Shown one piece after another: positions 43,949-57,230 of a DNA stretch of 64,000 nucleotides. Position 1 is the stretch's first letter, and every line of letters begins with the position of its first letter. The notes beneath the pieces were generated by a model. The model was not told the origin of the DNA and did no database searches. It saw only the letters and a program-made list of their open reading frames with translations. The DNA is from Paragordius varius. Its lineage: Eukaryota > Nematomorpha. The translations under genes were made by a program, and so were the position numbers. The stretch is taken from positions 2,480,001 to 2,544,000 of the forward strand of contig OZ176058.1 of NCBI GenBank assembly GCA_964247055.1. The letters run 5' to 3'.

Positions 43949-46900
43949 ATATATATTCATACAGACACAACGTAAAAACATACAAACAATGTATTTTTGT
44001 CATACGTTTCTTATACCTTAAATTACCTTTTATTAATAATTTAATTCCAATTGTATAAATAATTTTAAACAATAAGTTTTAATAAAACAATCAAGTTAGA
44101 AAATATAATTGCCCTTTAAAAGAATATTTCTAAAGTTTATACTTATTTGTATAATTTCTAATTTTAGCGTACAATGCCTTAAATTTATTATAATTTTTTG
44201 TGTAAATAATACATTTCTATTTATAGATTCGTGTAATTTAAACAAAAACGTATCTGCAAATAAATGTTTAACAAAATATTACTTATACTATAATGTATGT
44301 ATGATATATTGGAAATTAACCATTAAATTTACCCGTTTGTCTCTTTAAATGTTGTGTCATAAAGTTAATTATACCTTGGAAAAAGCATTAAATCGACAAC
44401 CATCTATCCTATAATAATAATAATTAGTTGAATAACTTAAAGACTCCCGGCCCTATATTCAGAAACAAAATTAATATTTTATCCAAATGTACCATAACAA
44501 ATAAAGAGTACTCTCTTAAATCGATTAACAATCTAGTTGCTTAATTTTAATTTTCAATTCAAATGCTAGTTAATGATCCTTTTCGGTTATATATTTAAGT
44601 CCATTAAGTTATAGAGTTTTATGTTATCAAAATTTGAAAATATTATCGAATTTCCTTTTTTTAATAGGGCGAATTTATTGAAAATAACCAATTCCATGTC
44701 TATCTATCGTGTCAAATTTGGGATTACCTTTTTTTACTCTCATTTATTAACTTTGACTATTATCACTTAATTTAATAATTTATATAAAATTAATAAAATA
44801 TTTAAGCTAATTATGTTCATTATGGTAAAGGGCAACATCAAATATAAGGGTTTATATTTATATTTTGTTAAAATTAACCCTGATCTATATGCCAAAACTT
44901 AACTAAAATTGATTTTTATTACAAACCGTAAGCAAATACATATTAAAATATGTTAGTGTTAATAATTATATCTTACATAATACCAGCTTTAGTAAGCACT
45001 TTTGGCCACAGATTTCAGTTCGAGATATAATGGTTATTATGAAATACAAGACTGAAAATTTTGAAGAATAATTTGTTTAAATTTCTATTAAGGACAGAAC
45101 AGTTACCGTAAGGCAATGTGTGAGTCTTGAACTGCTCTGCAGCCAAACGAAATCCTGCCAAGTTCTTAAGGAAACGAACCATTTCCAATCCTTCCCCCTA
45201 AGCCTAAATCCTCACAATCGAAATCTTTAACTATTTTTTATATAAATTTTAATTAATTTTATTGAGCAATATTTATGCTAATTATAATAATAAGTGGTCT
45301 TGTTGTGGAATTCTTTGGTATATTTCCTGTTATGCCTTATTAAGTCTCATTGAGTTAAATAATAATCAAATAAAAAATGTATCATCGAAATATAACTTTA
45401 TGGCAAAGAGGAGCTTTTTACAGAATAAAAATAAATTCTGATTAATATAGAGTAAATACGGGATTTAATTACATTGGGTGATAAATAATTATCGTAGCCT
45501 TTCATATATTTAATCAGTATACATATATTTGCTTTTGCAATAATATGTATTTTATTTACACGAATTTCCAATTTTAAATCATAAGTTGTCTAATTGGCGA
45601 ATTGAACAATAATATCCTGGTTTTAAAAATATATTTTAGGTGCGATGACAAATCAAATAATTGACAAAAAAGCATATTGAAATTCATTTTTTAGCTAATA
45701 CCATCAAACTATTGAACAAAACATACTAATTTAGTTGATAAAAAATATATCAATGTAGGATGTCTTATTTATAAGAGATAACTTTGCTAAAAATTTTATA
45801 ACCAACGCTTATCTGTAGCGCAATTTCATTATGATCATTTTTAAATTAACCAAAGAAATGCGTGGGTCTCGGCCTGCTGCGCGGATCTAGGAAGTCCTGC
45901 GGACTTTTTTTAGAAAATGAACCAACTCCAATCCCTAACCCTAGCCCACAAACTCAAAAACCTTAAAGTACTTGAACCCGCATTCAAGAAATTATATTAT
46001 ATCTAAATCGAATTTTTTTTATTTTTTGATGAAATTTATTGGGTATAAACACTATTAATACAATATATGTAAGTAAAATCAAATATTAGCATATTGTAAT
46101 ATTAGTCTTTTAAGTCGTTTTCATAATAACTTAAATTTATAATGTCATCAATTTTTGACCTTTATTTCGAACGATGTCTAATCAATCAATTACAAGTTTT
46201 AAAAACAATGTTCATAGACATGTATATAATTTTTAAAACGTATTTGTCTTAGTTGACACAAAACTCCTAGTTTATAAAAATATATTTTTAAAATATACAA
46301 ATTAGGGATTTGTATGTAAATAAATTTATTCAATAGTAATATTATTTTGGAGCATTAATAATTAAGTAAGATACATTAAAATTAAAAAGCAAATTACTGA
46401 ATACCCTTCTAACGAATTTATTAAAAAAATAAATCTGCCGGATAAATATGGATGGGATTATTATATTTAAACATGGTAAGTATTTGTAAGGCTTTAGAGC
46501 TAAAATAATTTTTTATCCATTGATCCTCTTTACTGAAACTAGCACAGATCTTTATTTATTAGTCAAAAAATAATTTAACCCAAACTATCAAATATTTTTA
46601 CGCGAGTTATATGCCCCATATTAATATCTTTACATATGTTTATAATCAAAAGTTTAGTAAAAAATATATTTAAATACTAACAATATTATTACAAAAATAT
46701 TTCACAAAGAAGTGCGTGGGTCTCGGCCTGCTGCGCAGACCGAGGAAGTCCTGCGGACTTCTTCAAGAAAATGAACCAACTCCAATCCCTAACCCTAACC
46801 CTAGCCCACAAACTCGAAAACCCTAAAATTAAATCTGTATTAAAATAATTGACTACCATATAACTAAATATTTTTGTTGGTTATACAATTTAATATAAAT

Positions 46901-47869
46901 ATTTGTTAAAAATATCAGTTAGCTTAAACTATTAGAACTATATTAATACGTGCTTGAGTCATTGATAATACTATCCAACGATATCGCATTTTGCCCATAC
47001 CGCTTTTTACAATATTATTAACAAAAAAAGTTAGATGGAACTACTTCAATTTAAATTTGTGTTTTATATTAATAAATTACGGATTTTAACAACTGTTATT
47101 ACAAAACATAACCAATCCGTTCATTACCATTACAATAATTGATATATTGGAATATGTGATTAATTAGGTTGCTTATTCCCATTTAGCAAAAATAATTTTT
47201 AACTCAAGCAGTGTATGCTATAATATTTGATTGATTTTAATTTTTTATAATGAGAATAAAAGTCAACGTTTAGATTAATTATTTTAACTAGTTATTCATT
47301 ATTGTTGGATTTTACAAATAGTGTCTAGATTTTAAATATTAATATTTAAAATGTATTTAAAAAAAATTTTAAACAAATTTCTAGTCGATTGTAATCTTTA
47401 TAGAACAAAATAGAAATAAAATAATTTCCTGATGTATCCCCAAATGTTTAATTAATCTAAATTATTTCTACAGGTTAAAAGGCAAACTTTTATATAATAA
47501 TATGTTTATTAAATAATCATAAAATTCTTAAATTTAATAAAAATAAGGAGCCAACTTTAATAAAATTCTTATTTAACATATATTACCAATTGAATTTATA
47601 AAATTAATAAATATTAGGATTCGAAACAATTTATATATAAAATTAGATATAATTATGTTTTCCTAAATTATTATCGATATTTAAAGCATTTCAAATTTAA
47701 CTTATTAAGTGATGATATTTAAATTATATTTTTTAACATATTTAAAATATATATTCACATTATTTTACAGAGATGTATAATATTAATTATTGTAATAGCC
47801 TATAAATAAGATATAATTATTATTAGAGAGCAAAAAAATATTTAACATTAGAGTGATATTTATGTGAGC
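43949..47869. other. Intergenic DNA with a small telomere-like repeat family
   Basis: No gene is supported. Copies of a repeat of about 110 bp lie at 45858-45965 and 46711-46825 (GTGCGTGGGTCTCGGCCTGC, AAGTCCTGCGGACTT, AATGAACCAACTCCAATCCC, then CCCTAACCCTAG). A decayed copy lies at 45115-45235 and an inverted piece at 57370-57435. The rest is featureless AT-rich DNA. Confidence 0.6.
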
Positions 47870-48080
47870 GCACATAGTAAGTAGTAGGGGAGAAAACAAT
47901 CTGTGCGTGAGAAGAAGAAAGGCGCCCATATTGCGCACCAAACAAATAAACAAACGAACAAGAGAGGGAAAAAAATGCACGTGTACGATTTTTCTAGAAG
48001 GGGGGAGAAAAGGCGCAATGCGCACATTAATTTGATTGGGTGAGCACACACACGTGTGCTTTCCCCCCTATATAAAGGGA
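47870..48080 (+). promoter_or_regulatory. Promoter-like block with TATA box and two CACGTG sites
   Basis: A GC-richer block in AT-rich DNA. It has palindromic CACGTG at 47978-47983 and 48051-48056 (the latter within CACACACACGTGTG), AGAGAGGGAAA near 47970 and TATATAAA at 48069-48076. The layout suggests a plus-strand core promoter. No convincing gene was found directly after it. Confidence 0.4.
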
Positions 48081-48246
48081 AATAATTTTTTAAATTTTAT
48101 TAATTTAATTTTTTTTTGCAAATTACATTTTATGGATAGAATGGAATTCATTTGTTTTCCTCTCTCTCTCTTGTTCCACTATGCAATGTATTGCTAACTT
48201 GGATTATCTTATATTAAATTAAGGTAAAATTATTTTAATTTTATAG

Positions 48247-48860
48247 ATTTTACTCAAACCCACGGAACACTACTTACGGTTGAGATTAAAACAGGAAATG
48301 GATGACAATATTTATTTGAAATAATTTCAGGTAAAGCCATTTTTTTATAATTATAGATTACGGAATATTTAAATAATGAACAATGAATAGTGAAAACATG
48401 TTGAGATTGTGCAACCGAAATGGCAAATCTAACTATTACATTTTAGCCTAATCAATATTAGTAAGTTTCGCATGTTTTGTTTTTATTAAAAGTACATGGT
48501 TAGATGTGCATAAAATACGAATAGAAATAGAAAGAACATTGTTGATTATTTTTTGCTTTTATCATAAAAAATTTCGTTTTTTGTTATTTTGGAAATTTTA
48601 AACAATGTTTAGAATTTTTTTAATTTACTGTACTTGTACGAATAATGGCTAATAATTACATATTTGTAGCTCTTTTAATCTTCTAACCTTTCAAATTTAT
48701 TTTTTGATAGGGGAAGTTAACGTAAAAAGGTTAACACATGATACCATTTTTATTGAGGTGTATATTTTCTTTATGCCAAATTTTAATAAAAATATTTTAG
48801 GACTATTGCATGTATTTACCTGAACAACTAAATAAATGTCTATTTATATATTTATATTGA
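48247..48860 (+). pseudogene. Exon-like cluster of unknown identity
   Basis: Three splice-bounded pieces, 48247-48330, 48711-48757 and 48801-48860, read in one consistent frame: THGTLLTVEIKTGNG, a TGA, QYLFEIISG, EVNVKRLTHDTIFIE and DYCMYLPEQLNK, ending at a TGA. Acceptors TTTATAG, TTTGATAG and ATTTTAG precede them. No protein family was recognised, and the internal TGA and missing start favour a decayed gene or chance. It lies just downstream of the promoter-like block. Confidence 0.22.
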
Positions 48861-49099
48861 ACTGGTGAAGGTTTTCTATTCTTGTAAATTTTCTAAATTT
48901 GTTTCTGTGTAATTTTTAATTTTCTTGCATGCGTGTTAATTAATAATAGTTGCCTAAGATATTCATTGAAATTAAAATATTAATAAAACATTTAATCACA
49001 GTGTTAATTATTTAAATATTTTAGAAAAGATATCTAACTCTCCAGAATTTAAAAATTTTGAGAAAAATAAACAGAATCTTAATTTGAAAATAACTAAAT

Positions 49100-52000
49100 C
49101 TTGTAAAGTTGTTAACCGGAATGTTCAAAGGTGTTAAAAAAATTCTAAAAACATAATTATTAAAAAGAATTACATGGAAAACTTTTTTACTTCAAAATAG
49201 CTCTAAAATTTTTTAAAAAAGAGCGTTTAAAAAAAGTACCAAATTTTATATTGTTAATTAATAGTCCTAATATTTTATAAACGAATTTCTAAATTCCAAG
49301 AATCGGTAAAAATCCTTAAATTTTAAATAGCTCTAAATTTTTTAATTTCTAAAAAGTAGTAAAATTACAAAAAACCGGTAGGATTATTAAAAATTTTTTA
49401 TAAATGCATAAATTGATTATCATTAACAAAGGCCAATTACCTAAAGTTCTTTAAAAAAGCGCAAGTATTCTCTTTAGAAACTGCTAAAATTTTGTGAAAA
49501 TCATCTGAAGAGGCTAAAATTTCTAAAATTACTTAGAATTCTATAAAAATTTTTTATTTTTTTTAAATGTAAAAAGCGCTTGAAATTTTTTAAAAATGTC
49601 TATTTTTTTAAATTTTAAACAAACGATGAAATTATTTAAAAACTACTGAATACTCTAGAAAACGCTGAAATCTCATAAAAGCTAAAGTTGCCTAAAAATG
49701 GCTATTTCTTACTTAAATTTTAAAATTTCTTAAAAACCGTTAAAATTTTGAAAACCGATAAATTGTTTATAAATTGATGAAATTCTACAAAAAAAGTCGA
49801 AAATTGTTTAAAAACCTTTAAAATTCTAACCGCTAAAACCATCTAAAAGCGTTAAAATTCTGTTAAAAACCAAAATTTACTAACCTACAAAATTTTATAA
49901 AAAGAGACAAAATTGTTTTAAAAAACCTTTAAAAATATCTAAAAACCACTAAAACTCAATTGGCTAATTTTTATTAAAATTCGAAAAACGCTAATTACAA
50001 AAAATCATAAGATTCTTTAATACACCAAAAATTCTAAAAATCATACTTTAAACAACCTAAAAACCACAAAATTTTTCAAAAAACCTCTAATATATAAACG
50101 CTAAAACCCTAAAAGATGCTGAATTTTTTTAAAAAGCGTAAATATTCCTTTTTAATAAAAAAATGTGTTGAAATTCTTTAAAAATTGCTATCTTCTAAAA
50201 ACCGCTAAAACTCTCAATCCAAAACCCTCTAAAAAGGGTAAATATTTTTTTAATAAATGCGCTTGAAATTCTTAAAAAATTGCAAAAATTCTTCAAAAAT
50301 TGCTGAAACTATCAAAAACTGCTAAAATTCTTTAAAAAGCGTAAATATTCTTTTGAATAAAAGTATGGGCTAAAACTCTTAAAAAACCGCCGACATTGTT
50401 CTGAAACCGACAAAATTGTTTAAAAAGGGCTAAAGTTGTAAAAAACCTCTTAAATTATCTAAAAAATCGTAACTATACTTTTTAAATATAATATGGCTGA
50501 AATTATCTAAAAACCGATAATACTCTCTAAAAAGCGCCAAAATTCTTTAAAAAAGCGCAAAAAATTTTTTTTAATGAAAATATGGGCTAAAACTTTCCAA
50601 AAAACGCTAAAATTTTTTTAAAAAGCTCTAAAACTCTCTAAAAACCGCTAAAACTCTCTAAAAACCGCTAAAATTCTCTAAAAACCACTAAAACTCTCAA
50701 AAAAGCGCCAAAATTCTTTAAAAAAGCGCAAAAATTTTTTTTAATGAAAATATGGGCTAAAACTTTCCAAAAAACGCTAAAATTTTTTTAAAAAGCTCTA
50801 AAACTCTCTAAAAACCGCTAAAACTCTCTAAAAACCGCTAAAACTCTCTAAAAACCGCTAAAATTCTCTAAAAACCACTAAAACTCTCAAAAAAGCGCCA
50901 AAATTCTTTAAAAAAGCGCAAAATTTTTTTTAATGAAAATATGGGCTAAAACTTTCCAAAAAACGCTAAAATTTTTTTAAAAAGCTCTAAAACTCTCTAA
51001 AAACCGCTAACTCTTTCTAAAAAGCGTAAATATCCTTTTAAAATAATAATATGTAAAATTTTTTTAAAAAGCGCTAAAACTCCCTAAAAAGCGCTAAAAC
51101 TCTTTAAAAAACGCTAAAACTCTATAAAAAACTCTAAAACTCCTCAAAACCGTTAAAACTCTTTTAAAACCGCTAAAACTCTTTAAAAAGCTCTAAAACT
51201 CTCTCAAAACCGCTAAAACTCTCTTAAAACCGCTAAACTCTCTCAAAACCGCTAAAACTCTCTAAAAACTGCTAAAACTCTCTAAAAACTGCTAAAACTC
51301 TCTAAAAAACGCTAAAACTCTCTAAAAAACGCTAAAACTCTCTAAAAAATGCTAAAACTTTCTAAAAAACGCTAAAACTCTTTAAAAAAGCGTAAATATC
51401 CTTTTTAATTAAAAATATGGGCTAAAACTTTCCAAAAAACGCTAAATTTTTTTTAAAAAGCTCTAAAACTCTCTAAAAACCTCTAACTAAAACTCTCTAA
51501 AAAAACGCTAAAATTCTCTTAAAACCGCTAAAACTCTCTCAAAACCGCTAAAACTCTCTCAAAACCGCTAAAACTCTCTCAAAACCGCTAAAACTCTCTC
51601 AAAACCGCTAAAACTCTCTCAAAACCGCTAAAACTCTCTATAAACCGCTAAAACTCTCTAAAAACCGCTAAAACTCTCTAAAAACCGCTAAATCTCTTAA
51701 AAAACCGCTAAATCTCTTAAAAAAGTCTAAATTATCTTTTTGAATAAAAATATGAGCTAAAACTTTAAAACTCTCTCATAACCGCTAAAACTCTTTCATA
51801 ACCGCTAAAACTCTCTCAAAACCGCTAAAACTCTCTTTAAACCGCTAAAACTTTCTTTAAACCGCTAAAACTCTCTCAAAACCGCTAAAACTCTCTTAAA
51901 AGCGCTAAAACTCTCTAAAAAAGCGTAAATATCCTTTTTAAATAAAAATATGGGCTAAAACTTTCCAAAAAACGCTAAAACCTTTTAAAAAAGCTTTAAA

Positions 52001-53100
52001 ACTCTCTAAAAACCGCTAATTCTCTTAAAAATGCATAAATATCCTTTTTAAATAAAAATATGTAAAATTTTTTTAAAAAGCGCTAAAACTGTCTAAAAAG
52101 CTCTAAAACTATTTTAAAACCGCTAAAACTCTCTCAAAACCGCTAAAACTCTCTAAAAAAAACTCTCTAAAAAGCTCTAAAACTCTCTCAAAACCGCTAA
52201 AACTCTCTTAAAAGCTTTAATATTCTCTTAAAACCGCAAAACTCTTTTAAAAGCTTTAAAACTCTCTCAAAACCGCTGAAATTCTCTCAAAACCGCTAAA
52301 ACTCTCTAAAAACCGCTAAAACTCTCTAAAAACCGCTAAAACTTTCTAAAAAGCTCTAAAACTCTCTAAAAACTGCTAAAACTCTCTAAAAATTGCTAAA
52401 ACTCTCTAAAAACTGCTAAATCTCTCTAAAAACTGTAAAACTTTCTAAAAAACGCTAAAACTCTTTAAAAAAGCGTAAATATCCTTTTTAATTAAAAATA
52501 TGGGCTAAAACTTTCCAAAAAACGCTATTAAATAAAAATATGAGCTAAAACTTTCCAAAAAACGCTAAAACTTTTTTAAAAAGCTCTAAAACTCTCTCAT
52601 AACCGCTAAGACTCTCTAAAAACCTCTGAAGAAACCGCTAAAATTCTCTAAAATACGCTAAAACTCTTTTAAAAGCTTTAAAACTCTCTAAAAACCGCTA
52701 AAACTCTCTAAAAACCGCTAAAACTCTCTAAAAACCGCTAAAATTCTCTAAAAATCACTAAAACTCTCAAAAAAGCGCCAAAATTCTTTAAAAAAGCGCA
52801 AAATTTTTTTTTAATGAAAATATGGGCTCAAACTTTCCAAAAAACGCTAAAAATTTTTTAAAAAGCTCTAAAACTTTCTAAAAACCTCTAAAACTCTCTA
52901 AAAAAACGCTAAAACTCTCTCAAAACCGCTAAAACCCTCTAAAAAGCGCCAAAATTCTAAACAAACCGCAAAAATTCTAAACAAACCGCAAAACTGTCTA
53001 AAAACGCCAAATTGTCTAAAACTTAAAATTTAAAAAAGCGAGCGTAAATATACTTTTTAACAGAAAATATGCGCTAAAAAATTAAAATGGCTATTTTTAA
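49100..53100. repeat. Minisatellite with 20-bp unit made of two 10-bp A-tract half-units
   Basis: The dominant unit is CTCTCTAAAAACCGCTAAAA. It splits into CTCTCTAAAA and ACCGCTAAAA, so A-tracts recur every 10 bp. The purest part is about 50580-52970. Longer units are superimposed: a block holding AAAAAGCGC(C/A)AAA, AATATGGGCTAAAACTTTCC and several 20-mers recurs at 50534, 50705 and 50895 (171 and 190 bp apart) and again near 52780. The edges, 49100-50500 and 52970-53100, are degenerate. Confidence 0.92.
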
Positions 53101-53199
53101 ATTTACTAAATATCTTCAAATGCAAACCTCTTTAACCGCAAAAGTGCTTAAATTTTCTGCACACATATGCCACCTTTTTTATTTAAATTATATTATTTT

Positions 53200-56100
53200 A
53201 CCAATTACCCATTTTAAAATATCGTATTTATAATTTTTATCTTAATATATTCTTTAGAATATGTTGTCCTAAAGAAGTAAACAGGACTTTCTCGGCCTGC
53301 TGCGCAAAACTGCTATAGAAAGTTACCTAAAATGTTTCGGAATTGGGTAATTAATATTTTATATTTATCGTTTATATCATTATTATCTTTATAAGCTGTT
53401 CTTATTTAATTAGCTTTTATCATCTGTTTATCAGGGTTTATTAATCAGTTTATCAGTTGTTTTCAATTGTTTTTAGTTTAAAAAATTTGGCTAGCTTGAT
53501 ATATTTTAAAGATAGTTACTTTTTCTAAAAAAGAATATGTAGAATATATAGAAAGAATAATAACTGTTATATAGTACTTTTATATCGTTTTTAAAAAAAT
53601 TTTTCAATTAATATCGAAACGTAATAAAGCATTCAATCATCAATTATTACATTTTTCTTTATTTTAATATAGATGGATGTGTTTCTTGTATGATATGCTG
53701 CCCAAAACGCGGAAACGAAGCCTAATGTAAAAGCTCTATTGAATATTATGGATGAATTTGGTATTTATATTTAGATTATTAATTTTTAGAATAGTTCTTT
53801 TTGCAGAGAATATAAATATTCCTTTTTTCTTTATAACTATTCGTGAAAAACAAATCATTTAAAAACAAATTTGTTATGAAACAGATGGCTTAATTAAAAG
53901 GCTGAATTTTATAAAATCTAAAACAGTAAAAATTTTTTAATAATTTCTTAAAATCTAAAACAGTAAATTTCAAAAAAGCGCTAAATTCTCTAAAAAGCGC
54001 TGAAAATTTCTAAATCTGCTGAAATACCCTATAAATCTGCTATTTTTTTTTTAAAAAAAGCTAAAATTATCCAAAAAACCGCTTAAATTTTCTAATTTTA
54101 AATATAAAACAGTAATTTTTATAAAAAAAGGCTAATGTTTTAAATTAAAACAGAATTTTCTTAAAGGGGCCAATTTTTTAAGTCTAAAAAGCTGAAATTG
54201 TCTAAAAATGGTCATTCTTTACAAAAAATTTATAAACCGCAAGCTCTTTAACCGAAGTCCGTACTTTTTTAACAGCTAAAAAGTATTTAAAAATGCTGTT
54301 TTTTAAATCTAAAGTCTATTTAATCTCTAAAAACAAACACCGTAAAATGGCTAACTTTTTTCAAATATAAAAAACCACAGATCTTTTTAAAACCCGGTAA
54401 CTTTCTGCAAACTTTTTTAAAAACTCCATTTTTTTAGATCCTAAAAACCGCTAAAACTAAAATATCACTAGATTTTTTCAAAACTGCAGCATTATTGAAA
54501 TATTCCGCAAAAATACGCCTTTTTTTATATAAAATACTTTATTAAGTAGCGTTTTTTTTAAAAAAAATTTAAATATATTGTAACGTATTAATTTTTTTAT
54601 TTTATTTGATTTAGAATACCTCAGTTAATTGCGCAAAACTGTTGACGAAAGTTTTCCTAGAATATTTCGGAATTTGGTAATTATAATTTGTTTTTTTAAC
54701 AGTTTTTAATTATTTGTTTTTATCTGCTTTTTAACGTGTTTTATAAATCGGTTATGATTTAATTATTATGTTGATCAGTTTTTATGTTAATAGCTTATAT
54801 CATTTGTTTATCAGTTGTTTTATTTAATCAATCTTTTTTAGTAAATCAGTTTATTTTTTAAAAACTGATGTAATTTATTTAACCATATTCTAAAGATAGT
54901 TGATATCGTTTTAAAAAACGAAAATGTATAATATATAGAAGCAAAAACTGTTATTTGAATTTGATATTATTGTTAAATCTTTTCAATTTAAGCGGAGAAT
55001 AGAAATAATTAATAAATTTTTTAATTAACTATTTATAAAAACAATTGATTTATAAATTATTATGACTGGCTTGAATTCAATGCTAACTTTATTAAAACAG
55101 CTGATCTATATTATAAATAACACCTGATTGATTACTAAACAGTTGAATTTTTAAATCAGCTGATTAAATGAAATGGTCTTGTTAATATGTTTTAAAAGAA
55201 TTTAATTTGTTTTTTAAAATTCAGTAGATTTGTTAAAAGATATTAAGTTTAAAAATATAAAAATAATTTGTTAATTATTAAAAACCCAATTTTAATTCAA
55301 ATCAACTGTTTTATTTAAATAATAATAACCTTTTTTTAATTGTAACCATATTCTAATTTTACAAAAACAGCTGATTTATTTAAATTAAAATGATAATTAA
55401 ACCGCAAAAGTTGTTTATATTGATATCTATTATTTTAAATTTACAACTCTATCAAAATAATCAGTTGTTTTTATTAATCAGTTGTTTTACTTAATCAGTT
55501 GTTTTTATTAATCATTTTAATCATTATATTTAATCAGTTGTTTTTAATAATAAGTCTTTATTATTCAGTTGTTTTTAATAATAATATTAATCAGTTTTTT
55601 TTATTAATTAGTTGTTTTTATTAATCAGTTGTTACAAACTAATTGTTTTAAATAATCAATTGTTTTGAATAATCAGAAACTACTAAAATTATTGTAACAC
55701 AGAAACTCTTGTAAAACTAAATTTTTTAGTACTAATTGAATTCTTTTAAAAGCGAAAAAACTAAAATTTTTTGCAAAAGAGTTAAATCAATAAATTCTCA
55801 AAAATATGCCAACTCTTTATTTTATAAATTACATTATTGACCTTTTTTAAAATTTTATTATATTTTTTCATTTTTTTCATTTAGAATATGATGGTTGCCT
55901 CAGTTATTTGCCAAAAACTGATAAAGAAAATCGAAATTTTGAAATTTGGTAATTATTATTTGTATTTATTTTATTAATCGGTTTTTACGTAAAACCTAAC
56001 TAATATACTTTTTTAATTTTTTTTATTAACCACATGTAAATTAATCAGTGTTTTTATAATGCCTTTTTTTCAATAATAAGTTGTTTAAATCAGCTGTTTA
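53200..56100 (+). repeat. Decayed tandem array of about 1.3-kb units with an exon-like piece
   Basis: Related pieces lie at about 53255-53350, 54610-54690 and 55880-55955. Each starts after TTTAG with AATA(T/C), carries GCGCAAAACTG or GCCAAAAACTG, and ends GGAATT(T)GGTAATTA or GAAATTTGGTAATTA. Flanking sequence also matches (AAAGATAGTT at 53508 and 54890). Each looks like an exon with acceptor and donor, but none stays open in all copies and I recognise no protein. Confidence 0.5.
55455..55685. repeat. AATCAGTTG-rich minisatellite
   Basis: About ten variable copies of TTTTTATTAATCAGTTG occur with spacing near 17-25 bp. Scattered copies extend back to about 53430. Confidence 0.75.
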
Positions 56101-56149
56101 TTAATCAGATGCTTTTTTTAAAAAACGGTTAACATCAAATAAAAAAAAT

Positions 56150-57230
56150 TATTAGTTAAAAATTGCTAAACTTTTTAAGAACCACAAAGTTTGTTATAAA
56201 AGAGGATTTTTTGAAGCCAAAAAAACCCGTGAAGATTTTCAAAACCAATTTATTTTATTGAAAAACCGCCAACATAACTAAAATATAGCTAGTTTTTGCT
56301 TAAAAAACACTAATTTTTATTATAAAACCGTTGAAGTTTATTTAATTAATGAAAACTGCTAAATGATATACCATTTACAGTCCAAATTCACCCTTGAACA
56401 ATTCAAATTCACCCTTGAACAATTCAAATTCACCCTTAAAATAAATTATGTGTTTTCGAACTAATATAACTCATTATTAATATAAAATATATGTTTTTGG
56501 CATAATTAATTATTTTTTTCAGTGTTATTTTAATTTAAAACAAAATTTTATTTTTTAAAAATATATTAAAATATAGGTAATTTTTAATCTTAAAAAACAT
56601 ATTATTTATTTGAGGGTGAATTTGAATTGTTCAAGGGTGAATTTGAATTGTTCAAGGGTGAATTTGAACTGTAAATGGTATAACATTGATAAGAACCTTT
56701 AAATTTGTTTTATAAACCGCTAATATATATCAATTAACCTATTTTTTTCATGAAAACCGCTAATATATATCAATTACCCTATTTTTTCATGAAAACCGCT
56801 AAATTTTATATGTTTATGAATAATCTCCTATTTATTATAAAAATTTCTATTTTTTTTTATTAAAAACCGTTAAAGTAGTAAACAACCGCATATCTTAAAG
56901 GAAATTTTCAAAAACGGCTGAGGTGTATTAAAAAATTATTATTTATTTTAAAAACCACTAAATTTAACCACCAATATCTATTAAAATCCATAATTGTTTT
57001 TGAAACCGCTAATTTATTTTTAAAAACCGTTGAATCATAAATTAAAACCGCTAAATAATAAGAGATTCTTAGAATAGCTAATCATTATTTAAACCCAGCG
57101 AAATATTTATAAAACCGCACAAACTGCTAAATTTATTATAACACTATAATCTTCTTAAAAACCGTTAAATATCTAAAAATTACTAAATCTAAATCAGCTA
57201 ATATTTTAAAAGCCTCAACAAATTTTTTAA
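56150..57230. repeat. Degenerate outlier of the CCGCTAAAA minisatellite, with a MITE insertion
   Basis: Many scattered AAAACCGCTAAAT or AAAACCGTTGAA motifs resemble the main array at 49100-53100 but without regular spacing. The MITE at 56369-56680 interrupts them. Confidence 0.55.
56369..56680. mobile_element. Complete ACCATTTACA-family MITE, 312 bp
   Basis: The termini TACCATTTACAGT and ACTGTAAATGGTA are flanked by TA on each side. Each end carries three 21-bp subterminal units of the CAAATTCACCCTTGAACAAT type, mirrored on the other side. It is the cleanest copy of the family in the window; the TA flank points to Tc1/mariner-type mobilisation. Confidence 0.88.

Noticed and set aside
47783-48051. 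Two overlapping minus-strand open frames of 63-88 codons
   Set aside because: They are open because of the local rise in GC and pyrimidine tracts in the promoter-like block, with no recognisable domain.
48247-48330. THGTLLTVEIKTGNG as an Sm/LSm protein motif
   Set aside because: It loosely resembles Sm motif 1, but the following sequence lacks the expected Sm continuation and motif 2, and a stop follows.
49100-53100. CRISPR-like look of regularly spaced repeats
   Set aside because: There are no unique spacers; the units are direct tandem repeats with variants, and the genome is eukaryotic.
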